DNA from: Paenibacillus sp. J23TS9
Lineage (GTDB): Bacteria; Bacillota; Bacilli; Paenibacillales; Paenibacillaceae
Assembly (NCBI RefSeq): GCF_018403225.1
Contig: NZ_BOSG01000001.1
Coordinates: 2,728,001-2,792,000 of the forward strand
Direction of reading: 5' to 3'
DNA: 64,000 bases
The notes under the pieces were generated by a model. That model worked only from the letters and a program-made list of their open reading frames with translations, ran no database searches and had not been told where the DNA came from. This document shows positions 24,570-32,697 of the stretch, piece after piece (position 1 is the first letter of the stretch; each line of letters begins with the position of its first letter). The translations under genes and the position numbers were made by a program.

Positions 24570-25745
24570 ATGTCAGACAAAGAAAGAGACACATTGAATA
24601 ATGAAGAAGGCCTCACACCGGAAGAACAATCGGGGGACATCCAAGAGCAAAACAAACAGCCAATAGACCAAAACAAATCGGACGAGCCTTTTGTAGAAAC
24701 AGAGAAGGAATCTCCGGTGCCTACCATGCTTGCTAAAAACAGCGCAGCACCAGCCAAATCAGCTGCAGTACCGCCGACACCATCCCCAGCAACGGGAATG
24801 GGAAGTAAAGTATGGATGATCGTATCCCTTGTACTGGCGATTGTGCTGGTCATCGTGTTGATCAAGCCTCCATTTGCCAAAGGTGGAGACAACGAGGCGG
24901 TTGCTACAGTAAACGGCGACAAAATTACCAAGGACAAGCTCTACGGTGAACTGGTTAGTGCCGGAGGTACGCAAACACTCGACGGTATGATTTCTGAAAC
25001 ACTGGTAAATCAGGAAGCCGATAAAAAAGGTATTAAGGTAACGCAAGCCGATATTGATAAAGAAACGGCATTTATTAAGAAAAACTACGGTTCGGATGCA
25101 GAATTCGAAGCTGCACTGCAACAAAACAACCTCTCCAAAGAAGAGTTCAACAAACAAATGGATATGCAGGTTAAACTGCGTAAGCTGATCGAGCCTGATG
25201 TAAAAGTCTCTGATGATGACGTGAAGAAATATTTTGAAGAAAACAAAGCTACCTTTGATACGCCGGAGCAGGTGAAAGCCTCCCACATTCTGGTTGCTAC
25301 CAAAGAAGAAGCTGATGCGATCCTGAAACAGCTGAAAGACGGCGCGGATTTCGCAACGCTGGCTAAGGAAAAATCCACAGATCCAGGCTCAAAAGCCAAC
25401 GGTGGTGATCTTGGATACTTCGGACGCAACCAGATGTACAAAGAATTTGAAGATGAAGCATTTAGGCTGAAGGATGGCGAGCTGAGCGGCGTGATTAAAA
25501 CCGACGCAGGCTACCATATCATTAAGAGAACTGGCTACAAAGCAGCTCACACCGCAACCCTGGAAGAGAAAAAAGCCGATATCAAGGAGCAGCTGATCTA
25601 CCAAGCTATCATGACCAAAGCTCCTACATGGCTCTCTGACATTAAAGCGAAAGCAAAAATCACGAACAATCTTGAAGAAGATCAAAAGAAAAAAGACGCT
25701 GACGCAAGCAAAACGGACACCTCTACAACAGACGGCAGCAAATAA
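24570..25745 (+). CDS. PrsA-like foldase (parvulin peptidyl-prolyl isomerase) with a membrane anchor
   Basis: 391 residues from the ATG at 24570 (GGAGGAG 9 nt upstream). An acidic, disordered cytoplasmic stretch of about 80 residues is followed by one membrane helix (WMIVSLVLAIVLVIVLI) and then the outer part: a SurA/PrsA-type N domain (about 110-230) and the parvulin domain (KASHILVATKEEADAILKQL to GYHIIKRTGY). The C-terminal tail is Lys/Asp-rich. Usual PrsA proteins are lipoproteins with a lipobox cysteine; none is present here, so it is a type II membrane protein. It should help exported proteins fold. Transcribed alone between two terminators. Confidence 0.85.
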   Translation: MSDKERDTLNNEEGLTPEEQSGDIQEQNKQPIDQNKSDEPFVETEKESPVPTMLAKNSAAPAKSAAVPPTPSPATGMGSKVWMIVSLVLAIVLVIVLIKPPFAKGGDNEAVATVNGDKITKDKLYGELVSAGGTQTLDGMISETLVNQEADKKGIKVTQADIDKETAFIKKNYGSDAEFEAALQQNNLSKEEFNKQMDMQVKLRKLIEPDVKVSDDDVKKYFEENKATFDTPEQVKASHILVATKEEADAILKQLKDGADFATLAKEKSTDPGSKANGGDLGYFGRNQMYKEFEDEAFRLKDGELSGVIKTDAGYHIIKRTGYKAAHTATLEEKKADIKEQLIYQAIMTKAPTWLSDIKAKAKITNNLEEDQKKKDADASKTDTSTTDGSK

Positions 25746-25754
25746 TATGTAAAG

Positions 25755-25793
25755 AAACGGATGCACCCATGATTGGGATGCATCCGTTTTTTT
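25755..25793 (+). terminator. Terminator of the PrsA-like gene
   Basis: AAACGGATGCA (25755-25765) pairs with TGCATCCGTTT (25779-25789), with inner CCC/GGG, and is followed by T residues. It can also serve the convergent aldehyde dehydrogenase gene. Confidence 0.9.
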
Positions 25794-25813
25794 ATTGCGA
25801 GTTCATCTATAGC

Positions 25814-27238
25814 TTATAGTCCGAGTGAAATATATTTGATCTCCAGATATTCCTCAATACCGAAATGGCCGCCTTCACGTCCGAGACCACTTTGTTTAAA
25901 TCCGCCAAACGGCGCCTGCGCTGTGGAAGGAAGCGGGTCATTTACGCCGACAATTCCATATTCCAGTGTTTCCGCAACATACAAAGCCTCTTTGATCTGT
26001 TCCGTAAATACATAAGCTGCAAGACCATAAGGGCTGTGGTTCGCACGCTCTACCGCTTCTTCGATCGAACGGAACGTGGTAATGGGAGCCAGCGGCCCGA
26101 AGGTTTCCTCGATCATGCACTCCATTTCGTCTGTAGCGTTCATGATGACGGTTGGCTTCATGAAGTGGCCTTTACCATCCCCAAGTGCTTCCCCGCCTGT
26201 CAGGATTTGGCCACCCTTGGCCTTTGCATCCTCGATCTGCCGCTGCACCTTTTCTACAGCCTTTGCATTGATCAAAGGGCCGATGTCTACTCCCTCGTCC
26301 ATGCCATTGCCGACTTTGAGCTCGGCCGTGCGCTGTGCAGCCCGTTTAGCGAATTCCTCTGCGATGGACTCCTGAACGTACACCCGGTTGGTACATACGC
26401 AGGTTTGGCCGCCATTACGGAATTTGGAAGCGATGAGACCCTCCACGGCCTTGTTCAAGTCAGCGTTTGCGGTGACAATAAACGGCGCATGCCCGCCCAG
26501 TTCCAAAGAGATTTTTTTGACGGTTTCCGCGGCTCCCTGCATCAGCTTTTTACCTACTGCGGTTGATCCCGTGAAGGAAATCTTCCGGACCCGCTCATCC
26601 TTCTGCCAGGCTTCGGCAATCGGAGCCGCAACACCCGTTACCACATTAATGACCCCAGCCGGAATACCTGCATGCTCCGCCAGCTCAGCCAGCTTCAAAG
26701 CGGTGAATGGTGTTTCTTCCGACGGCTTCAGCACGACAGTGCAGCCTGCAGCAAGCGCAGGTGCCATTTTGCGCGTAATCATCGATGCCGGGAAATTCCA
26801 AGGCGTAATTGCCGCGATGACGCCTACTGGCTGCTTTTGCACCCAAATTCTTTTATTCGGAGAAGACGCAGGTATCGTTTGCCCATAGACCCGTTTACCT
26901 TCCTCCGCATACCACGAGATGAAGCTATTGGCATACGCGATTTCCCCAGCCGATTCCTTCAGCGGTTTGCCCTGCTCTGTGGTCATAATTTCTGCAAGCT
27001 CCTGTGTATGCTCTTCTATTAACGCATGCCATTTCATCATCAGCATGCCCCGTTCATTCGCCGTCAGCGCTGACCAGGATTTCAAAGCGGCGTACGCTGC
27101 ATCGACCGCACTCGAGGCTTCCTTAGCACCACCATTGGGAATCGATCCGATGATCTCCATGGTCGCCGGGTTCCGCACCTCAATTTTCTCCGGACTTTCC
27201 TCCCACTCACCATTTATATACATTTTCTGGATATACAT
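25814..27238 (-). CDS. gabD: NAD(P)-dependent aldehyde dehydrogenase, succinate-semialdehyde type
   Basis: 474 residues, close to the 480 usual for GabD. The catalytic cysteine is C280 in GGQTCVCTNRVYV, with C282 beside it as in redox-sensitive GabD enzymes; the general base is E246 in LELGGHAPF; NAD-binding ITPWNFP and FTGSTAVGK are present. It should oxidise succinate semialdehyde to succinate. No GABA transaminase is nearby, so the source of the semialdehyde is unclear and another short aldehyde is possible. The 5' untranslated region contains a 5-bp tandem repeat (27266-27289) that may vary in length. Confidence 0.87.
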   Translation of the reverse strand: MYIQKMYINGEWEESPEKIEVRNPATMEIIGSIPNGGAKEASSAVDAAYAALKSWSALTANERGMLMMKWHALIEEHTQELAEIMTTEQGKPLKESAGEIAYANSFISWYAEEGKRVYGQTIPASSPNKRIWVQKQPVGVIAAITPWNFPASMITRKMAPALAAGCTVVLKPSEETPFTALKLAELAEHAGIPAGVINVVTGVAAPIAEAWQKDERVRKISFTGSTAVGKKLMQGAAETVKKISLELGGHAPFIVTANADLNKAVEGLIASKFRNGGQTCVCTNRVYVQESIAEEFAKRAAQRTAELKVGNGMDEGVDIGPLINAKAVEKVQRQIEDAKAKGGQILTGGEALGDGKGHFMKPTVIMNATDEMECMIEETFGPLAPITTFRSIEEAVERANHSPYGLAAYVFTEQIKEALYVAETLEYGIVGVNDPLPSTAQAPFGGFKQSGLGREGGHFGIEEYLEIKYISLGL

Positions 27239-27265
27239 CCCTTAAGTCACCCTTTCTTTGCTGAG

Positions 27266-27289
27266 CTACTCTACTCTACTCTACTCTAC
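27266..27289. repeat. (CTACT)n microsatellite, 4.8 copies, in the gabD leader
   Basis: CTACT is repeated without error at 27266, 27271, 27276 and 27281 and followed by CTAC. It lies 28 bp before the gabD start, between a possible -10 (TATATT on the minus strand, near 27292-27297) and the ribosome binding site. Confidence 0.9.
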
Positions 27290-27319
27290 AAATATACCCT
27301 TAATCCGGGTAATCACATC

Positions 27320-27348
27320 AAAAAACTCCCTGGCCCGGCCAGAGAGTT
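27320..27348 (-). terminator. Terminator of the second MFS gene
   Basis: AACTC(C)CTGGCC and GGCCAG(A)GAGTT pair with one mismatch; on the minus strand TTTT follows. Confidence 0.8.
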
Positions 27349-27381
27349 GTGAAGTCGGTTCTATTTTAGTATACCTCTATT

Positions 27382-28641
27382 CTATGCATCCTTCAAAATC
27401 CGCCGTCCAAAGGTCAAGGTCACCGCAATCATGGACACGCCCACAATCAGCTGCATTCCATAGATCTGTGTCCATACCGGCCAATGTTGGATCAGCCCAT
27501 GCACATTGCCTCCAATGAGCGGTCCGAAAAAGGCTGCAACCCCTGTGATGGCAGCATACATTGCCATGTACATGGGACGTTCACCCTTGGGCGTATCCCC
27601 GATCATAAAATTGAAGGCCAGCTGGTTAAAGCCCCCTACCCCAATACCGAAAATAATATGGGCAGCTGCCAGCACAAGCAGCATCGGCAGGACCGACAAT
27701 AGACCCCATAACAGGCAGGAAAGTGCGATAATCGGCAATGTCCAGAACAGCAGGCGCCGATTGCTGAAGCGTGCATTCAGATTACCCCAGATATAGAAGC
27801 TGCCCATCATAAATACCGTCTGCGCAACATTCAGCAGTGACAGCGTCTGATAGTTGATATGCAGCAGCTGCAGCATGACATAAGAATACAGCGGTACCAC
27901 CAGATTTTGCAAAAACAGAAAGCCTCCCAAAAATAAGGTAGCCTTCAGGAAGGAGCTGTCTCTCAGCGGTTTCTTCAGCATCGGTACAAACCGGCTTTCG
28001 GAAGACCGTTCAAACGGCATATCCGGATAAAAGAAAAACATCGTGATGTTGGCGGCAATACATACCCATACAATGATGTACAGGATCAAAAAGCCCTTTC
28101 CGCCAGGTTCATAGTCAAGTATGACACCACCCGCATACATCACGAGTGTGCCCAAAGCGTTCAGCATCGTGTTGCGGATCCCGAAATAACGTCCCCTCAC
28201 TCGTGCCGGAACGATATCGCTGATGAGCGAGTTCCACAGGATGCCTCCAACGGTGTTGAACATGAACGCAAGCGTATATAGAATAATAAATGCCGTCACC
28301 CAGTACGGCTTGGGGAACAGAAATGGGATCAGTCCCGTACCTCCCCATAAAATCCGGTGAAACGCCACAAACAGTACAAGCGTCCATTTGCGGCTCTTCA
28401 GCCGTTGAATCAAAAAGGCGGCGAAAAGCTGGGCGATATTCACAAACGTAGTTATCGCGAGTACAAATCCCAGCTGGCTGGAGTTCGCACCGAGATACAG
28501 CAGAAAGCCGGTGAGGAACTGTCCGCCGAGCAGGGTTTGGAACATTACCGCGGGAACACCCTCCATGGTGGCGATTCTCAAGTTTTTCCTCTGCACCGAC
28601 GTCTTTCGCTGATACTGCTGCCTCGATCTAAATGAAATCAT
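27382..28641 (-). CDS. MFS transporter
   Basis: 419 residues from the ATG at 28641 (AAAGGAG 8 nt upstream); the longer reading to 28683 has no site. About 12 membrane helices. The N-terminus is strongly basic (RSRQQYQRKTSVQRKNLR). The domain-linking motif VRGRYFGIRNTMLNALG and FNQLAFNFMIGDTPKGERPMY fit MFS proteins of unknown substrate. A promoter lies at 28727-28754. The order MFS then RhaD on the same strand suggests a sugar role, but the RhaD terminator (28871-28905) stands between them, so that is only a possibility. Confidence 0.82.
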   Translation of the reverse strand: MISFRSRQQYQRKTSVQRKNLRIATMEGVPAVMFQTLLGGQFLTGFLLYLGANSSQLGFVLAITTFVNIAQLFAAFLIQRLKSRKWTLVLFVAFHRILWGGTGLIPFLFPKPYWVTAFIILYTLAFMFNTVGGILWNSLISDIVPARVRGRYFGIRNTMLNALGTLVMYAGGVILDYEPGGKGFLILYIIVWVCIAANITMFFFYPDMPFERSSESRFVPMLKKPLRDSSFLKATLFLGGFLFLQNLVVPLYSYVMLQLLHINYQTLSLLNVAQTVFMMGSFYIWGNLNARFSNRRLLFWTLPIIALSCLLWGLLSVLPMLLVLAAAHIIFGIGVGGFNQLAFNFMIGDTPKGERPMYMAMYAAITGVAAFFGPLIGGNVHGLIQHWPVWTQIYGMQLIVGVSMIAVTLTFGRRILKDA

Positions 28642-28726
28642 GATGTACTCTCCTTTGAAGCTACAGTTAAATAAATGAATCATTTCTTTCTCTTTTTATG
28701 CCAACTTTTTCTTCTCTTTGCTCAAC

Positions 28727-28754
28727 ATTCTACTCGCAAAGGTACCCAAGTCAA
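28727..28754 (-). promoter_or_regulatory. Sigma-A type promoter of the MFS gene
   Basis: Minus strand: TTGACT, 16-bp spacer, TAGAAT, about 85 bp before the start codon. Confidence 0.55.
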
Positions 28755-28870
28755 TACGCTGAGCCAGCCTTGATTCACAAAAAAAATTGTGGGACTTCAC
28801 GTAGAAATAGGACACCGAAAACGTTATATTTTAGGGTCATAGTCACGGATCAGGAAGACTTGACCGGCAT

Positions 28871-28905
28871 AAAAAACGGAGCCTCGCAATTGCTGCGCAG
28901 CTCCG
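28871..28905 (-). terminator. Terminator of rhaD
   Basis: CGGAGC (28877-28882) pairs with GCTCCG (28900-28905); a T run follows on the minus strand (A run at 28871-28876). The loop contains the palindrome GCAATTGC. Confidence 0.65.
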
Positions 28906-28951
28906 CTTCGTTATGCCATGAATTTAGTTTTCAAGAACTATATGATGTGAG

Positions 28952-29797
28952 TCAAACTTCAAGAATTTGCGGTGCGGGTGTTACGCCGAACGCCTTTGCT
29001 AGATCTGCAAGCTCTTGGTCGGTTATCGTCTGCTTGATGCCGTGACCTGCTGTGAGCATATACACCTGAGCTGCCTTCTCAACCGTTTCTATCAACCCGA
29101 AGGTTTCATCCATCGTGGAGCCGCTGCCGAAGATGCCATGATGCGGCCAGATCACAACCCGCCGGTCCTTCATTTTCTCCGCTGTCTTCCGGCCGATCTC
29201 TGCGCTTCCCGGTACCATCCATGGCAATACGCCAACACCTTCCGGGAAAACAACAATGCATTCGGTGCACATTTGCCAAAGTGTTTTTGTGAATTTTTTC
29301 TCATCCAAGTCATGGACAAACGTCATAGCGATCACATTTGTAGCATGGGTGTGCATGACGATCCGATGATTGGGATCCACTTTCAGGCGTTCAATATGGC
29401 TCATGAAATGAGATGCCAGCTCGCTCGTAGGGAAGGTGTTGCCGCTAAAGCCCCATAGTACATCGACATGCTCTCCGTCGGCTGTCACGCGAATAACACC
29501 CAGGTTCATACCCGGATCGGAAATCACATTTCTGAAATACTTGCCCGATCCGGTCACGACAAAGATTTTGCCCGCAAGCTCAGGAACCGGAAAAGACAAC
29601 GTGATGACGCGGCCTGTTCCTTTCAGATCTATATGAGGGCTGACCTCCGCTTCATCCAATATACGGCTGATATTTCCACCGTTGCGTTCATCCCAGCCGA
29701 ACTTCCACATATGATACGTGATTTCAGCCATCTCACGGATAAACGGTATTTCAAGCGCTGGCACATCCCCGGTCATTTCCATCATTGAAGTGCTCAC
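28952..29797 (-). CDS. rhaD: Rhamnulose-1-phosphate aldolase, class II (RhaD)
   Basis: 281 residues, close to E. coli RhaD (274). It shares the blocks [45 protein letters not shown] (zinc ligands) and [19 protein letters not shown]. It splits L-rhamnulose-1-phosphate to dihydroxyacetone phosphate and L-lactaldehyde. The start is GTG at 29797 with AAAGGAGAGG upstream. The promoter region carries AAACAAA boxes like those before the fused aldolase at 1206-3275, so two enzymes for one reaction are probably controlled together. No rhamnose isomerase or kinase is in the window. Confidence 0.93.
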   Translation of the reverse strand: MSTSMMEMTGDVPALEIPFIREMAEITYHMWKFGWDERNGGNISRILDEAEVSPHIDLKGTGRVITLSFPVPELAGKIFVVTGSGKYFRNVISDPGMNLGVIRVTADGEHVDVLWGFSGNTFPTSELASHFMSHIERLKVDPNHRIVMHTHATNVIAMTFVHDLDEKKFTKTLWQMCTECIVVFPEGVGVLPWMVPGSAEIGRKTAEKMKDRRVVIWPHHGIFGSGSTMDETFGLIETVEKAAQVYMLTAGHGIKQTITDQELADLAKAFGVTPAPQILEV

Positions 29798-29870
29798 AGC
29801 AAGCCTCTCCTTTTGTGTAATCTGTATTTTACACCCTCATCGTACAGCGGACTCTGCTTGTAGTCAACAT

Positions 29871-29910
29871 AAACAAAGATTATAATATTGTTTTATTTTT
29901 GTTTTTGTAC
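29871..29910 (-). promoter_or_regulatory. AAACAAA-type boxes upstream of rhaD
   Basis: AAACAAA at 29871-29877 on the plus strand, then ATTGTTT (29887), TTTGTTT (29898) and TTTGTAC (29904). Same core as the array before rhaEW (3294-3344), but less regular. Confidence 0.5.
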
Positions 29911-29979
29911 TTTTTATGTCCGTTTATGAATGTTGACCTATCACTTCTGATCACTTTCTATGAGATAATGATTTCAGGA

Positions 29980-30008
29980 TTGACAGTTATAGACATATTC
30001 GATATATT
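29980..30008 (+). promoter_or_regulatory. Sigma-A promoter of a short transcript or leader
   Basis: TTGACA (29980-29985), 17-bp spacer, TATATT (30003-30008). Confidence 0.7.
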
Positions 30009-30014
30009 ATGTTC

Positions 30015-30080
30015 AATTTAATCGATGATCCGCTTACGTTGAAGCACTCGTAAGAGAAGGCTGTACATGCCTTTCTTTTT
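30015..30080 (+). ncRNA. Candidate small RNA or attenuator leader
   Basis: Predicted RNA start near 30015. First hairpin CTTACG (30033-30038)/CGTAAG (30049-30054). Second hairpin AGAAGGC (30055-30061)/GCCTTTCT (30069-30076, one bulge) followed by TTTT, a terminator. The RNA would be about 66 nt. The next gene begins 70 bp later and has no clear promoter of its own, so this may be a leader with conditional termination rather than a free RNA. Confidence 0.4.
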
Positions 30081-30149
30081 CGGGTGTTTTTTGCGTTCTA
30101 CGTCATCCATTAATCAGTTCAGCCCACTTTCGCGTAAAGGAGAATTCCC

Positions 30150-30974
30150 ATGAAAACATTCAAATGCTTTACCCCCGCCGTCTTGCCTTTCATTTTCGCT
30201 CTGTCTCTAACTCTTTCCATTCCAGCAGACGCAGCAGCCTCCATGCAATGGTCTGCATCGCAGCAAGCCGCCGTTGATCATGCCTCAGCCTCGGATGCCG
30301 CACTCCGCAGCAAGCTGGGGTCTTTGTACAGTACCTTTACAAGCCTTCAATCCCAGCTTCAGCAGGCAGATCAGAGCATTAGTTCACTTCATTACAAGAA
30401 TGAGGATGCGCAATCATCGTTGACCAAACAGATCAAAGTGATTGATGCGGACAAGATCGCGAAGCTTGAGCAGGCGGTCAAACAGGCCAAAGACAAGTAC
30501 AAACCTCTTCTCTCCATGTACACAGCGCTCAACCAGCAGATCACAACAGCCAACAAACTCAAGAACAAGCAGCTAACCTCCGTCCTGAAAGCTCAAGCCG
30601 ATACGATGAAAATTGCTGTTCAAATTGCAAAAGCGGATATTAAAAACAAGGAGCAGGCGCTTGCTTCCGCCAAAACCAAAAAAACGGCATCGCAGAAAAA
30701 AATCCGGGCAATCCTCGCGGGTGCCGACCCGCTCCGTATTAAAATCAAGGCTGAAAAAAGCACGGCAACCATTTTAAATAAAAATGTCAGCCCAATGTGG
30801 AAAGGCGTAACCCAGTCCATAAAGGTCGGGGATGCTAAGAAAATTAATAATGACCTGAATACCTTGGTCTCCCAGCTCCGTCAAATTCAATCCCAAAAAC
30901 AAAAGATTCTCACACTGGAAAATCAGATCAGCACCATCCTACAAAACGCCAAAACCCAGCTAGCCTCTGCGTAA
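30150..30974 (+). CDS. Secreted coiled-coil protein of unknown function
   Basis: 274 residues. Signal peptide about 1-28 (ends PADAAA). The rest is almost all helix, Lys/Gln/Ala-rich, with heptad-like stretches (residues about 50-175 and 225-270) and no cysteine in the mature part. No family is recognised; secreted helical proteins of this kind occur on Gram-positive surfaces. AAAGGAG lies 9 nt before the ATG. It is followed by a gap of about 150 bp with the promoter of the ABC operon, so it is transcribed alone, perhaps from 29980. Confidence 0.75.
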   Translation: MKTFKCFTPAVLPFIFALSLTLSIPADAAASMQWSASQQAAVDHASASDAALRSKLGSLYSTFTSLQSQLQQADQSISSLHYKNEDAQSSLTKQIKVIDADKIAKLEQAVKQAKDKYKPLLSMYTALNQQITTANKLKNKQLTSVLKAQADTMKIAVQIAKADIKNKEQALASAKTKKTASQKKIRAILAGADPLRIKIKAEKSTATILNKNVSPMWKGVTQSIKVGDAKKINNDLNTLVSQLRQIQSQKQKILTLENQISTILQNAKTQLASA

Positions 30975-31019
30975 GTAGTAGTATCGATATAGAGCATGTA
31001 TATCCTTCGAAAAATTTGA

Positions 31020-31048
31020 TTGCGGTTGCAACCAGATTTTGGTATGAT
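31020..31048 (+). promoter_or_regulatory. Promoter of the ABC exporter operon with a spacer palindrome
   Basis: TTGCGG (31020-31025), 17-bp spacer, TATGAT (31043-31048). The palindrome GGTTGCAACC (31024-31033) overlaps the -35 box and spacer and could be a regulator site. Confidence 0.5.
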
Positions 31049-31122
31049 GAAACCCTTCTCACTCGTTCGCCTTGACTGAAGTTGACGGATTTCGTCACCA
31101 CAGAACTTATCGGAGGTGTACA

Positions 31123-31899
31123 ATGCTCTATTTCACTTTGGCTTCAAAAGCGTATGCCCGCAATCTGCATTATCGCGGCGCGCATATGCTGCACAACATC
31201 GCAAGCGCTCTTTTTGGCTATCTTTACGCCTGTATTTGGATCGGTATTGGTCAAGATCGCCCGCTTGGCGAGTATGGAGTGCACGGCATGATCGGCTATA
31301 TTGCTTTTACACAGGCTTCACTGTGGATATCCGGCTTTATTACCAATGGGCTCGGTATTCCGCAAGCAGTCAGGACAGGACAAATCTCGCTGGATTTAAT
31401 GCGTCCTGTCCATTTGTTTGTTCTATGCATGTGCAGGGAATGGGGGCAGATCGCCTATCAATTTGTATACAAGTCTCTTCCTATCTATCTCTTGTATATG
31501 CTTCTGTTCTCACTTTCCCTGCCAACCCACTGGACAACTCTGCTGTGTTCATTGATCGCCCTGGCCGCTGCTGCCTATATGTCCATCTGCATGAATTACA
31601 TCATTGGTGCCACTTCACTTTGGACAACCGAATCAAGCTGGCTGTACTGGGTTAATCACGCGCTTATCAATCTTCTCGCCGGTTTTTTTATTCCGGTGGA
31701 ATGGCTGCCGTCTTGGCTGCAGACGATCAGCTGGATGTCTCCCTATCCCTATCTCCTGTATGTACCAACCCGGATCTATCTCGGTTACGAACAGTCGGCC
31801 AGTCTGATAGGTTCCTTTGCATGGTGCATCGTCTTCACACTGCTCTGCCTGCTCGTAACCGTCATCGTTAGACGAAAAGTGGAGGTGCAGGGCGGATGA
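31123..31899 (+). CDS. ABC-2 type exporter permease (first subunit)
   Basis: 258 residues from the ATG at 31123 (GGAGG 6 nt upstream); the ORF extends upstream without a site. About six membrane helices; blocks such as AHMLHNIASALFGYLYACIW and the late FIPVEWLPSWLQTISWMSPYPYLLYVPTRIYLG fit the PF06182/COG4587-type permeases. It works with the next two genes as an exporter of unknown substrate. Its stop overlaps the next start by 4 bp. Confidence 0.85.
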   Translation: MLYFTLASKAYARNLHYRGAHMLHNIASALFGYLYACIWIGIGQDRPLGEYGVHGMIGYIAFTQASLWISGFITNGLGIPQAVRTGQISLDLMRPVHLFVLCMCREWGQIAYQFVYKSLPIYLLYMLLFSLSLPTHWTTLLCSLIALAAAAYMSICMNYIIGATSLWTTESSWLYWVNHALINLLAGFFIPVEWLPSWLQTISWMSPYPYLLYVPTRIYLGYEQSASLIGSFAWCIVFTLLCLLVTVIVRRKVEVQGG

Positions 31900-32696
31900 G
31901 CATCAGATATTGGCTCGATCTATATGCTGTACTCATCCGTTCAAGTATCCGGAGCCGGATGCAGTACAAGCTGAATTTCATGTTGGGCACAGTACTCGCT
32001 GCTGTCATTCAGATTGCGGAATTTCTGATGATTGCGATCGTCTTGAACAAATTCGGCGCGGTCAAAGGCTGGTCACTCTATGAAGTGGGGTATCTTTTTG
32101 CCGTCATGACTCTGTCCAAAACGCTGTATCGCACCTTTGCAAGCGATGTCCACCATCTGGAGAACTACTTGACGACTGGTGAGCTGGATCAGCTGCTGAC
32201 CCGTCCGGTCCCAATACTGATGGCCCTCATGTCGCAAAACATCCGTCTGATGCCGGGTGAACTGCTCCAGGGAGGGGCGATTCTCTACTGGGCTTTGTAT
32301 GGACTCATGTCGAGCGGTCAGATTCATTGGATCGCCCTTCCCTATACGGCGTTTGTTATTTTCACCGGAGCCATAATCCTTTTCTCCATCGGTCTCGTGA
32401 CAGCTACGGTTGGTTTCTGGATCACGCGGATTAACGAGCTTCAAACCCTTACGGAGGATGCAGCGCAAACAGCGGTCCGTTACCCGCTTATACTCTATCC
32501 TTCCTGGCTGCGTTCCATCCTGCTCGTTATGATTCCGGTCGGGTTCGTTAATTACGTTCCTTCCCTGTTCATTCTGCGTGGTGAATACGGTTCATGGTTG
32601 GTGTATGGCATTGCGCCGCTAGCCGGTCTCTTTCTCTACCTGGGCTTGAAGTTTTGGAAGTTCGGACTGACCCGCTATCAAAGTACAGGAAGCTAG
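31896..32696 (+). CDS. ABC-2 type exporter permease (second subunit)
   Basis: 266 residues, about six membrane helices, COG3694-like. RSRMQYKLNFMLGTVLAAVI at the start and IPVGFVNYVPSLFILRG near the end are typical. Overlap of 4 bp with the first permease (ATGA) and a 1-bp gap to the ATPase show tight co-translation. The two different permeases form a heterodimer. Confidence 0.85.
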   Translation: MSIRYWLDLYAVLIRSSIRSRMQYKLNFMLGTVLAAVIQIAEFLMIAIVLNKFGAVKGWSLYEVGYLFAVMTLSKTLYRTFASDVHHLENYLTTGELDQLLTRPVPILMALMSQNIRLMPGELLQGGAILYWALYGLMSSGQIHWIALPYTAFVIFTGAIILFSIGLVTATVGFWITRINELQTLTEDAAQTAVRYPLILYPSWLRSILLVMIPVGFVNYVPSLFILRGEYGSWLVYGIAPLAGLFLYLGLKFWKFGLTRYQSTGS

Positions 32697-32697
32697 A

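Larger units (their letters stand above)
28642..28951. other. Intergenic region between rhaD and the MFS gene
   Basis: 310 bases. It holds the rhaD terminator (28871-28905) and a minus-strand promoter TTGACT (28749-28754), 16 bp spacer, TAGAAT (28727-28732) for the MFS gene. The 28780-28860 stretch has no recognisable gene. Confidence 0.6.
29798..30149. other. Divergent region between rhaD and the coiled-coil protein gene
   Basis: 352 bases. Contents in order: rhaD promoter with AAACAAA boxes (29871-29910), a plus-strand sigma-A promoter (29980-30008), a short hairpin-rich stretch ending in a terminator (30015-30080), and the ribosome binding site of the next gene. Confidence 0.65.
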
